A DNA stretch of 8,181 nt from Bacteriovoracaceae bacterium (GTDB taxonomy: Bacteria > Bdellovibrionota > UBA1018): contig JAHFAC010000019.1 in assembly GCA_023250755.1 (NCBI GenBank), forward strand, positions 1-8,181, written 5' to 3'. Position numbers and translations under genes: made by a program. The notes beneath the pieces were generated by a model that saw only the letters and a list, made by a program, of their open reading frames with translations, was not told the origin of the DNA and searched no databases. Below are positions 1-6,141 of this stretch, in pieces; the first letter of the stretch is position 1; each line of letters begins with the position of its first letter.

Positions 1-783
1 AGTATTCATTTTCCCGGCCATCAAGAAAAGAACCACTTTTCGACAGTAGAGGTTCCCGGCAAGGGTGTCATCAAGCCGGTGATCGAGCGTGACCTGGATG
101 TTTTGCGCGCCTTAGGGCTAGCTGTTCCCGAGGGACAGGCAATGCCGAAAATATTTCTTCACCCCCTTGAGTTATCGGAGTCCAAAGCCCGAGTCAGGCA
201 ACTCGGACTCCCCGCTCCACTCCTGGCTCTGGGGATCGGTTCAAGCCGTCCGGCAAAAAGTTGGCCCCTTGAGCGTTTTGCCGTTTTGGCAGTGAACTGG
301 TGTCAACGGACATCAGGATCCGTTTTTGCCTTTGCGGGACCTGAAGAAAAAGCGATTGCACACCGATTTATGAAAGAAGTCGATGACGCGCTTACGGGCC
401 TTGTTCCTCTTTCCCCAGATCGTGCGGGTTTTAGATCGCGAATTGTCTGTGAACAGGGATTGCCCCTTCGGCAACTGGCAGCGATGCTGGTTCAGTGCTC
501 AGCCTATGTCGGAAATGATTCTGGACCCAAGCATCTTGCTGTAGCCGTGGGTTGTCCGACAGTCACGCTTTTTGGACCTGAGCATCCTTTAGAATGGCAC
601 CCCTATCCGAGAGAGGCACATCCCCTTTTTTTTATCGAGGGCTTGGCATGTCGAAAAGATGCTCACCCCGGAATGCCCCCCTGGTGTGGTGTGGATATTT
701 GCATTCAAGAAAAACATCGTTGTATGAAAGAGATTGGTGTGGACGTTGTTCTTATGGAAATTGAGCGAGTGATGCGAAAATGA
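1..783 (+). CDS. Glycosyltransferase family 9 (heptosyltransferase-like), 5' end missing
   Basis: Likely transfers a heptose or similar sugar from a nucleotide-sugar donor to a lipopolysaccharide core acceptor on the cytoplasmic side of the inner membrane. The frame is open from base 1, so the N-terminal domain is largely outside the window; 260 residues are visible. GT9 hallmarks in visible-residue numbering: GSSRPAKSWP at 80-89, the motif opening the donor-binding domain, and NDSGPKHLA at 172-180 followed by a GCPTVTLFGP stretch, the classic GT9 nucleotide-sugar site. Four cysteines near the C-terminus (about 217, 229, 234, 241) resemble the Cys-rich tail seen in many ADP-heptose:LPS heptosyltransferases. 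A GTG at 79 could be read as a start, but the upstream codons are open and the protein would be too short for the family. The stop overlaps the next gene's start as ATGA (780-783). Which heptosyltransferase (I, II or another GT9) cannot be told. Confidence 0.9.
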   Translation, partial: SIHFPGHQEKNHFSTVEVPGKGVIKPVIERDLDVLRALGLAVPEGQAMPKIFLHPLELSESKARVRQLGLPAPLLALGIGSSRPAKSWPLERFAVLAVNWCQRTSGSVFAFAGPEEKAIAHRFMKEVDDALTGLVPLSPDRAGFRSRIVCEQGLPLRQLAAMLVQCSAYVGNDSGPKHLAVAVGCPTVTLFGPEHPLEWHPYPREAHPLFFIEGLACRKDAHPGMPPWCGVDICIQEKHRCMKEIGVDVVLMEIERVMRK

Positions 784-1577
784 AGCCAGGCCGAATCCCA
801 GTATCTGCGGTAGTGATCGCTAGAAACGAAGAAAACCATATTTCTAGATGTCTTGCGTCGCTAGCTTGGGCAGATGAAATTCTGGTGGTTGACGGTGAAA
901 GTATTGATAAGACCGTGGAGATTTGTCAAAGTCCATCGAGTCCTTGGGCCAGCAAAATAAAAATAATCAAACGCAAGTGGTCTGGATTTAGGGATCAAAG
1001 AAACTTTGCAATTTCAAACGCAAGTCATGATTGGCTCCTAATCGTAGATGCAGATGAAATGTGCACACCAGAGTTAACTGCGCGAATTCAAGAGCTTTTG
1101 AGTTTACAGGGAGGACCCCCAGCACGTGCGTACAAGGTGAGGAGACAAGAGTATTTTCTCTCCAAGCCGATTCATCGCGGGATTTGGAATCCAAGTTATC
1201 AAGACCGGTTTTTTCACCGTGAAGGCGTCAAATATGTGAATGAGGTTCATGAGTATCCCATTTTTGCGGCGCCACCCAGCCGGATCCATGAGCCACTTCA
1301 TCATTCGCCCGATTTTTCACCCGATAGATTTTTATTTAAAATGAACAAATATACGACGATCGAAGCTAAAGATCGCGTAGCGCGAGGCCAGAGGACTAAT
1401 GCGTTTCGGCTTTTATTTGCATTTCCGGCGATGTTCCTTAAGAATTATTTTTATTATGGAGCTTACCGCGATGGGATGCACGGTTTTGTTATTTCGCTTT
1501 TAGAGGGTATTTCGCGCGTAGTTCGCCATGTTAAGATTTGGGAATTATCCCGCTCCGAGGAGCAGCGCAGGAAATGA
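780..1577 (+). CDS. Glycosyltransferase family 2, WaaE/KdtX-like
   Basis: A 265-residue GT-A fold enzyme resembling the WaaE family, which includes the LPS inner-core beta-1,4-glucosyltransferase of Klebsiella. Visible motifs: N-terminal strand SAVVIARNEE (9-18), VVDGES (36-41) in place of the more usual VIDSGSTD, the DADE metal and nucleotide site (90-93) followed by TPEL, and VHE (156-158), a conserved WaaE-family position. The C-terminus is basic and aromatic (around FLKNYFYYGAYRDG), suggesting peripheral contact with the inner membrane. The start overlaps the GT9 stop as ATGA, implying translational coupling; its own stop overlaps the next gene the same way. It is a divergent paralogue of the protein at 4671-5480 and the two share the overall motif order. 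Donor and acceptor sugars cannot be read from the sequence. Confidence 0.9.
   Translation: MKPGRIPVSAVVIARNEENHISRCLASLAWADEILVVDGESIDKTVEICQSPSSPWASKIKIIKRKWSGFRDQRNFAISNASHDWLLIVDADEMCTPELTARIQELLSLQGGPPARAYKVRRQEYFLSKPIHRGIWNPSYQDRFFHREGVKYVNEVHEYPIFAAPPSRIHEPLHHSPDFSPDRFLFKMNKYTTIEAKDRVARGQRTNAFRLLFAFPAMFLKNYFYYGAYRDGMHGFVISLLEGISRVVRHVKIWELSRSEEQRRK
1557..1562 (+). promoter_or_regulatory. Ribosome binding site supporting start at 1574
   Basis: GAGGAG lies 11 bases before ATG 1574, inside the end of the preceding gene. The spacing is at the long end of normal. It favours 1574 over the in-frame ATG at 1538, which lies upstream of it. Confidence 0.5.
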
Positions 1578-2479
1578 ATATTTCTGGTTTCACCCTAGTT
1601 CGAAACGGCTCTAAATTTGACTATCCTTATTTGGAGTCGGTGAGGTCACTGCTTCCGGCTGTCGATGAGTTGATCATCAATGTTGGAAAGGGTGAGGACG
1701 AAACCCTGAGCCAGGTTCGAAAGTTTGCTGAAGAAGAAGGGCAAGGCAGAGTCAAATATTTTGAGAGTTCTTGGCCATTGGAGAATCCTCGCAAAAAACA
1801 GGGTGGTTTGATTCTTTCTGAGCAGACCAACCTTGCATTAGAGCGGTGTTCCGGGGATTGGTGTATTTACCTTCAGGCTGATGAAGTCGTTCATGAATCG
1901 GATCTGCCCATACTCCAGTCTGCGCTCGTAGCGGCTCATTCAGATCTTCGAGTGGAAGGGTTGTTGTTTGACTACCTCCATTTCTATGGTTCTTATGGTG
2001 TGATTCAGCAAACACGAAGTAGTTATCGCCGGGAGGTGCGAGCCATCCGCCGAAACTCTGGAGCAAAAAGCGCAGGAGACGCACAGAGTTTTCGTAAGGC
2101 GGATGGGACTAAACTCAAAGTCTTGAGTTCGGGAGCGAGGATTTTTCATTACGGCTGGGTTCGTTCACCCGATGCCATGAGGGAGAAGACTTTTTTCATG
2201 GACCAGCTCTATCATGGAGCGGCCAATCCTGAGGTGGGATCTTTGCCTTTTACCGGTCAAAATTATCGCTATAAACGGATTTGGGGATTACGAAAATTCG
2301 AAGGCTCTCATCCTAGTGTCATGAGCGAACGAATCGAGAAAAAGGGATGGAACTGGGATTTGAAAGCATCCCCGCTAGAGTGGAGTTGGATAGATATTTT
2401 CAAGGTGATTTTGGATAGTTTTGAGCACTTGACTGGATTGCGATTGTTTGAATATCGAAGTTATCGCGAGGTGCGTTGA
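1574..2479 (+). CDS. Glycosyltransferase family 2-like protein with QADE motif
   Basis: A 301-residue protein with a GT-A-like N-terminal half: MNISGFTLVRNG at the start matches the first strand and loop of GT2 enzymes, DELIINVGKGEDET (31-44) replaces the usual VDSGSTD segment, and QADE (101-104) lies where GT2 enzymes have DADE. A second block, HYGWVRSP (192-199), looks like a conserved acceptor-side or metal-binding segment. A relaxed family of such GT2-like proteins with Q-A-D-E occurs in surface glycan loci (from memory). ATG 1574 is chosen because it makes an ATGA overlap with the previous gene, sits downstream of GAGGAG at 1557-1562, and the GT fold begins at once. The in-frame ATG at 1538 would add 12 residues that do not look like the family. 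Glycosyl transfer is likely; substrates are unknown. Confidence 0.82.
   Translation: MNISGFTLVRNGSKFDYPYLESVRSLLPAVDELIINVGKGEDETLSQVRKFAEEEGQGRVKYFESSWPLENPRKKQGGLILSEQTNLALERCSGDWCIYLQADEVVHESDLPILQSALVAAHSDLRVEGLLFDYLHFYGSYGVIQQTRSSYRREVRAIRRNSGAKSAGDAQSFRKADGTKLKVLSSGARIFHYGWVRSPDAMREKTFFMDQLYHGAANPEVGSLPFTGQNYRYKRIWGLRKFEGSHPSVMSERIEKKGWNWDLKASPLEWSWIDIFKVILDSFEHLTGLRLFEYRSYREVR
2468..2473 (+). promoter_or_regulatory. Ribosome binding site deciding start at 2482
   Basis: GAGGTG sits 8 bases before ATG 2482, at the end of the preceding gene. This spacing selects the ATG over the in-frame TTG at 2476. Confidence 0.6.
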
Positions 2480-2481
2480 CG

Positions 2482-3306
2482 ATGGCTCCTGTCCCAAAAA
2501 AAGCGACGCTCCTTCTGGCGACCTATGAGATGCCCCATCATTTAAAAATGGTTTGTGCACGGCTTGAGTGTCAATCCAGCCGTGATTTTGAAATCATGAT
2601 CTGTGACGATGGATCTGGACCCAGGACAAAATGCGTAATTGACGAATTTATTTCGCGTTCACCTGTCCCGGTTAAGCATCTTTGGCAGGAGCATACTGGA
2701 TTCAGGAAGTGCCGCATCCTGAATCGTGCGATTCGCGAATCACAGGGGGAAGTGCTTATTTTTTTAGATGGGGATTGTATCCCTCACCGGCATTTTATCG
2801 CGGATCATATCCAGATGCAGGAGGCCGGATACTATTTGGCCGGCCGGCGAATGGAATTGGGCCCGAAGATTTCCCAGTGGCTGAGCTCTAAGCACGTACA
2901 CCAGGGTTTTTTTGATTTTCCTCAGCCTAGATTGATCGTTAGTGTGCTCGATGGCGAAAGCGATCATTTACAGCGCAGTTTTCGCGTGTCCTGGGATTGG
3001 CTGAGAAGTTCATTGAGAATGAAAAGCATCATTGATTTGAAGGGGTGCAATTTTTCGGTAGATCGAAGAGCTCTTGAGGCAATCAATGGATTTGATGAGG
3101 CCTACGAGGGCTATGGCCGTGAGGACACCGACGTGGAGCTTCGTTTGAAAAATTTGGGCTATAAAATTAAATCATTGAAAGGCTTGGCGCTCCAGTTTCA
3201 CCTCTGGCATCCACGTCGCGAATTTACCCCCGCGAACGAGGATCTTCTTGAAGAAGTGAAAAGGACAGGACGAATCAAGTGTCAGCTCGGGTTGATAAAT
3301 TTATAA
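2482..3306 (+). CDS. Glycosyltransferase family 2 with C-terminal galactosyltransferase-type (7C) domain
   Basis: A 274-residue GT-A enzyme. The N-terminal GT2 domain shows LLLATYEMP (10-18), CDDGS (41-45) and LDGDC (95-99), the DxD-type metal and nucleotide site. The C-terminal part carries the Glyco_transf_7C signature: KGCNFSVDR (187-195), NGFDEAYEGYGREDTDVELR (202-221) with EDTD at 214-217, and a H-x-x-H pair (240, 243). This two-part layout is shared with chondroitin and other polysaccharide synthases and with many O-antigen or capsule transferases. ATG 2482 is chosen because GAGGTG at 2468-2473 lies 8 bases upstream; a TTG at 2476 would be only 2 bases from that site. It begins 2 bases after the previous stop, so it is the last gene of the first operon. 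It ends 13 bases before the convergent ugd. Sugar specificity is not readable. Confidence 0.9.
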   Translation: MAPVPKKATLLLATYEMPHHLKMVCARLECQSSRDFEIMICDDGSGPRTKCVIDEFISRSPVPVKHLWQEHTGFRKCRILNRAIRESQGEVLIFLDGDCIPHRHFIADHIQMQEAGYYLAGRRMELGPKISQWLSSKHVHQGFFDFPQPRLIVSVLDGESDHLQRSFRVSWDWLRSSLRMKSIIDLKGCNFSVDRRALEAINGFDEAYEGYGREDTDVELRLKNLGYKIKSLKGLALQFHLWHPRREFTPANEDLLEEVKRTGRIKCQLGLINL

Positions 3307-3319
3307 AATTTGATTTCAA

Positions 3320-4624
3320 TTATACTTTTCGACCGATACCGTAATAGGTGAAGCCGAGCTCTCGAATTTCCCTTGGATTGAAGGTGTTTCGCCCATCGAA
3401 GATTACTGGATTTTTTAATGTCCGTTTGACCTGGAGAAAGTCGGGATGTCTGAATTCATTCCATTCCGTAATGAGTAGGAGGGCATCGGCCCCTTCGAGT
3501 GCTTCAAACGCTGAATTGCAGTAAGTGATTTTATTTCCCAAGATGGATTTAGCATTTTCCATTGCTACTGGATCAAAGGCGCGGATTTTTGCTTTTGCCT
3601 CGGTGAGTCCCTGGACGATAGTGATTGATGGAGCCTCACGCATATCATCGGTATTGGGCTTAAAAGCCAAACCCCAGAGCGCAAAGGTGTGGCCTTCAAG
3701 ATTTCTTCCGAAATGATTTTGGACCTTAGTGACCATGTGCTGTTTTTGTCGGACGTTTGCCGCTTCGGCTGCGGCCACGACTTCAAGAGGAACTCCCTGT
3801 TGGCGGGCGGTGGCTAACATGGCCTTGATATCTTTTGGAAAGCAAGATCCACCGTATCCAAGACCCGCATAAAGGAAGTGTTTTCCGATTCTTGTGTCAG
3901 TGCTCATTCCGCGTCGAATATGCTCGATGTCTCCTCCCACTTTTTCGCAAAGAAGAGCAAGTTCGTTCATGAAGCTGATTCGAGCAGCGAGAAAGGAGTT
4001 ACACGCATATTTTGTGATTTCAGCAGACACCGGATCCATCCATAAGATCGGGTTTCCTTGTCTGACGAAGGGAGCGTAAAGATCGGCCATCTTATTGTAA
4101 ACTTCTTCTTTCGTGGTTCCGATGACCACTCGATCCGGTTTGAGGAAGTCGTCCAGTGCTGAGCCCTCTTTGAGGAACTCAGGGTTGCTTACGACATCAA
4201 ATAAATGTTTGGTATGCAGGGCCATCCAGTCAGCAACGACACGATGTGATCCAATGGGTACGGTGGATTTGTTAACAATGATCTTGTAGCCATTCATGGA
4301 GCGGGCAACTTCTTCAGATGCCGCTTTGAGAAAGCTGAGATCAGAGTCTCCATTGGGCAAAGTGGGGGTGCCCACGGCCATAAATATAATTTCGCTGGCC
4401 GCGGTAGCTTCAGCGGTTGAGGTGGTGAAATGAATACGGCCTTGGGCGGTTCCGCGGCGAACCAGGGTTTCTAAACCAGGTTCATAAATCGGGATTTCGG
4501 CCCGCTTGAGGGCATCTACTTTCTTGCGATCAACATCAACGCAAATGACCTGATTACCCGTATCCGCAAAACAGGCGCCCGCCACTAGTCCGACATAACC
4601 GCTGCCGATGACCGCGATTTTCAT
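3320..4624 (-). CDS. ugd: UDP-glucose 6-dehydrogenase
   Basis: Oxidises UDP-glucose to UDP-glucuronate in the cytosol with two NAD+, supplying a uronic acid donor for surface polysaccharides or lipid A/LPS modification. The 434-residue length is typical of the bacterial enzyme. Seen: Rossmann motif GSGYVG (7-12) followed by acidic DVD (30-32); GTPTLPNGDSDLS (85-97); STVP (120-123); NPEFLKEGSA (147-156); catalytic-domain K205 and N209 in ITKYACN; and GGSCFPKD (258-265) with the nucleophilic Cys261 and Asp265. The C-terminal UDP-binding half follows, with ALWGLAFKPNTDDMRE around 315-330. The start is well supported by GAGGAG (4631-4636) six bases upstream. It is the only minus-strand gene in the locus, with its own predicted promoter. 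A GDP-mannose dehydrogenase is the main alternative, but the motif set fits UDP-glucose dehydrogenase better. Confidence 0.96.
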   Translation of the reverse strand: MKIAVIGSGYVGLVAGACFADTGNQVICVDVDRKKVDALKRAEIPIYEPGLETLVRRGTAQGRIHFTTSTAEATAASEIIFMAVGTPTLPNGDSDLSFLKAASEEVARSMNGYKIIVNKSTVPIGSHRVVADWMALHTKHLFDVVSNPEFLKEGSALDDFLKPDRVVIGTTKEEVYNKMADLYAPFVRQGNPILWMDPVSAEITKYACNSFLAARISFMNELALLCEKVGGDIEHIRRGMSTDTRIGKHFLYAGLGYGGSCFPKDIKAMLATARQQGVPLEVVAAAEAANVRQKQHMVTKVQNHFGRNLEGHTFALWGLAFKPNTDDMREAPSITIVQGLTEAKAKIRAFDPVAMENAKSILGNKITYCNSAFEALEGADALLLITEWNEFRHPDFLQVKRTLKNPVIFDGRNTFNPREIRELGFTYYGIGRKV

Positions 4625-4670
4625 TGCATTCTCCTCAAAATTGAAGGGTTATGTTACTCAATTAATAATT
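4625..4670. other. Divergent intergenic region between ugd and the WaaE-like gene
   Basis: A 46-base gap between two divergent start codons. The ugd side holds a clear Shine-Dalgarno sequence and leader. The plus-strand side is AT-rich just before ATG 4671, with no clear Shine-Dalgarno sequence and no convincing -35/-10 pair found for that gene. Its promoter may be weak, unusual, or inside the 5' part of ugd. Confidence 0.6.
4631..4636 (-). promoter_or_regulatory. Ribosome binding site of ugd
   Basis: On the minus strand this reads GAGGAG, 6 bases before the ugd ATG. It is the strongest Shine-Dalgarno sequence noticed in the window. Confidence 0.75.
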
Positions 4671-4696
4671 ATGCCCCGGGTACCCCTTTCTGTCAC
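4668..4696 (-). promoter_or_regulatory. Predicted sigma70-type promoter of ugd
   Basis: Minus-strand -35 box GTGACA (4696-4691, five of six matches to TTGACA), spacer of exactly 17 bases (4690-4674) and -10 box CATAAT (4673-4668, five of six matches to TATAAT). Transcription would begin near 4661, giving a leader of about 37 bases that contains the ugd ribosome binding site. The promoter lies over the first nine codons of the divergent glycosyltransferase. The spacer contains GGGTACCC (4678-4685), a small palindrome that could be chance or an operator. Prediction by eye only. Confidence 0.55.
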
Positions 4697-5480
4697 GATC
4701 ATTACTTTGAATGAGGAGCGAAATCTGCCTCGAGCACTTCAGAGTGTTCAGTGGGCCGAAGAGATTTTGGTCATTGATTCTGGAAGTACGGACCGAACCG
4801 TTGAGCTTGGCCAGCAATTAGGGGCTCGTGTGATCAGTCGACCATGGCCTGGATACGGAAAGCAAAAGAATTTTGCACAGCAGAGCGCAGCTTATGACTG
4901 GGTGCTTAACATTGATGCCGACGAATTTGTGACACCTGAGTTGGCAGCAGAAATTCAACAAGTATTGGAGTTTGTAGGAACGGGACATTCACAAGCAAAG
5001 GGATTTTATTTTCCCAGAAAAACTTTCTACCTGGGGCGTTGGATTAAACATGGGGGGTGGTATCCCAATCACCTTGTCCGACTAGCAGATCGACGAGCAG
5101 CTTCATGGACGGAGCCCACAGTTCATGAAACTTTAGTCGTGAAGGGAGATGTTTTTGGACTGGTCGGAGCGCTGGAGCATGATTCTTTTTCTGGCATTCG
5201 TGAACAGATCCTTACGAATCTTAATTTTTCGAGATTAGGCTCTGAGGATTTAAAAAATAAAGGACAGCGGGCAAGTCTTTTTAAGCTGCTATGGAAACCA
5301 CTCGGAAAATTTTTAGAAACTTATGTGATGAAGTTGGGGTTTATGGATGGCTTGCCGGGCCTTATCATTTCTATTAATGCAGCCCATAGCATGTTTCTTA
5401 AGTATGCTTATTTGATCGAGGCAAAGCTCCAAGAGAGAATCCCGGAGAAAGTTCAAAATGCGCATCTTGATCGTAGATAA
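4671..5480 (+). CDS. Glycosyltransferase family 2, canonical WaaE-like LPS core transferase
   Basis: A 269-residue enzyme of the WaaE/KdtX family, expected to add a hexose (beta-1,4-glucose in Klebsiella WaaE) to the inner LPS core at the cytoplasmic face of the inner membrane. Motifs match the family closely: SVTIITLNEERNL (7-19), VIDSGSTDRT (34-43), NIDADEFVTPEL (80-91) with the DADE metal site, and VHE (151-153). A C-terminal hydrophobic-aromatic stretch (FLETYVMKLGFMDGLPG, about 214-230, onward) is typical of the family and probably contacts the membrane. ATG 4671 is preferred because family similarity begins directly there. An in-frame ATG at 4608 would lie inside ugd and add 21 residues unlike the family. 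No good Shine-Dalgarno sequence precedes 4671, so the start is less certain than the product. It is the first gene of the second operon and overlaps the amidotransferase by 23 bases. Confidence 0.92.
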   Translation: MPRVPLSVTIITLNEERNLPRALQSVQWAEEILVIDSGSTDRTVELGQQLGARVISRPWPGYGKQKNFAQQSAAYDWVLNIDADEFVTPELAAEIQQVLEFVGTGHSQAKGFYFPRKTFYLGRWIKHGGWYPNHLVRLADRRAASWTEPTVHETLVVKGDVFGLVGALEHDSFSGIREQILTNLNFSRLGSEDLKNKGQRASLFKLLWKPLGKFLETYVMKLGFMDGLPGLIISINAAHSMFLKYAYLIEAKLQERIPEKVQNAHLDRR

Positions 5481-6141
5481 TACCATAGACCGAGAGTGTT
5501 GGGGCTCGCCAGAACTGCAGCGCTTCGCTGTGACGGTACCAGGCGCGACAGTGACCGTTCGGAGAGGGCCAGAAAGTGATTTGCCCAAAGATATTTCAAA
5601 TTTTGATCGAATTGTACTTTCAGGATCCAAAACCTCAGCGATGGAAAACGCACCGTGGATTTCACGTCTCGAGGATTTGATTCGCTGTGCACTGAGTGAG
5701 GGGAAGCCGTTTTTAGGTGTTTGTTACGGACATCAGATGCTAGCTCGGACCTTGGGGGGAAAAGAATTTGTGCGGCAGAGTGTTTCAGCGGAGTTTGGTT
5801 GGTGCCGGATCGAGCAATTAGCGGATTCACCTTTGTTTCATGGGTTGCCGCGTGTGTTTTATAGTTTTTCGTCCCATTATGATGAGGTCTCGGTCTTGCC
5901 TTCGGGAACGGAGCTCCTCGCGTGTTCGGAGCAGTGCGCGATTCAGGCCATTCAAGTGAAGGGTCACCCGGTTTTTGGCATTCAGTTTCACCCCGAGAAA
6001 GACCTGGAAGGAGGTACCCAAACTCTGGCAGAATGTCAGAAGAAAGGTAAACCAAAGAAACTGCTTCATCCTAACGAGGGAATGAAATTATTTCAACCTG
6101 AGGTGGGGGAGATTCTTTTCAGAAATTTCTTTAACTTATGA
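5458..6141 (+). CDS. Stand-alone class I glutamine amidotransferase
   Basis: A 227-residue class I (triad) glutaminase of the type found as the small domain of GMP synthase; it should hydrolyse glutamine and pass ammonia to a partner. The catalytic triad is complete: Cys89 in GVCYGHQM (87-94), and His178 and Glu180 in QFHPE (176-180). SGSKTSAMENAPW (55-67) is the usual oxyanion-side loop. About 47 residues follow the HPE motif and no synthetase or ATP-pyrophosphatase domain is fused. The ATG has GGAG at 5444-5447, ten bases upstream. It overlaps the upstream glycosyltransferase by 23 bases and the next gene by ATGA, so it is firmly embedded in a glycan operon. No obvious ammonia acceptor enzyme is in view. 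Amidation of a sugar acid is one possibility, a GMP-synthase-like role or gamma-glutamyl hydrolysis others. Confidence 0.88.
   Translation: MRILIVDNTIDRECWGSPELQRFAVTVPGATVTVRRGPESDLPKDISNFDRIVLSGSKTSAMENAPWISRLEDLIRCALSEGKPFLGVCYGHQMLARTLGGKEFVRQSVSAEFGWCRIEQLADSPLFHGLPRVFYSFSSHYDEVSVLPSGTELLACSEQCAIQAIQVKGHPVFGIQFHPEKDLEGGTQTLAECQKKGKPKKLLHPNEGMKLFQPEVGEILFRNFFNL

Noticed and set aside
79..783. GTG at 79 as the true start of the GT9 gene
   Set aside because: The frame is open back to base 1 and encodes family-compatible sequence; starting at 79 would remove most of the N-terminal domain.
1538..1573. Earlier in-frame start for the third gene
   Set aside because: It adds 12 residues not resembling the family, overlaps the previous gene by 40 bases, and the better ribosome site lies downstream of it.
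2476..2481. TTG start for the fourth gene
   Set aside because: Only 2 bases from GAGGTG, too close for ribosome binding; the ATG at 2482 has proper spacing.
3297..3311. AAATTT-ATA-AAATTT inverted repeat at the convergent gene ends
   Set aside because: The stem is six A-T pairs with a 3-base loop and no T run, too weak to call a bidirectional terminator.
4651..4665. Tiny leader frame ATG TTA CTC AAT TAA before the WaaE-like gene
   Set aside because: Four codons with purine-rich bases only 2 bases upstream and no attenuator-like hairpin; nothing supports a leader peptide.
4608..4670. Earlier in-frame start for the WaaE-like gene
   Set aside because: It lies inside ugd and adds 21 residues before the point where family similarity begins.
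5453..6055. Long minus-strand open frame (200 codons) opposite the amidotransferase
   Set aside because: Its translation shows no recognisable domain and low-complexity Ser/Pro/Arg-rich content, while the plus strand encodes an intact catalytic triad. It is an antisense shadow.
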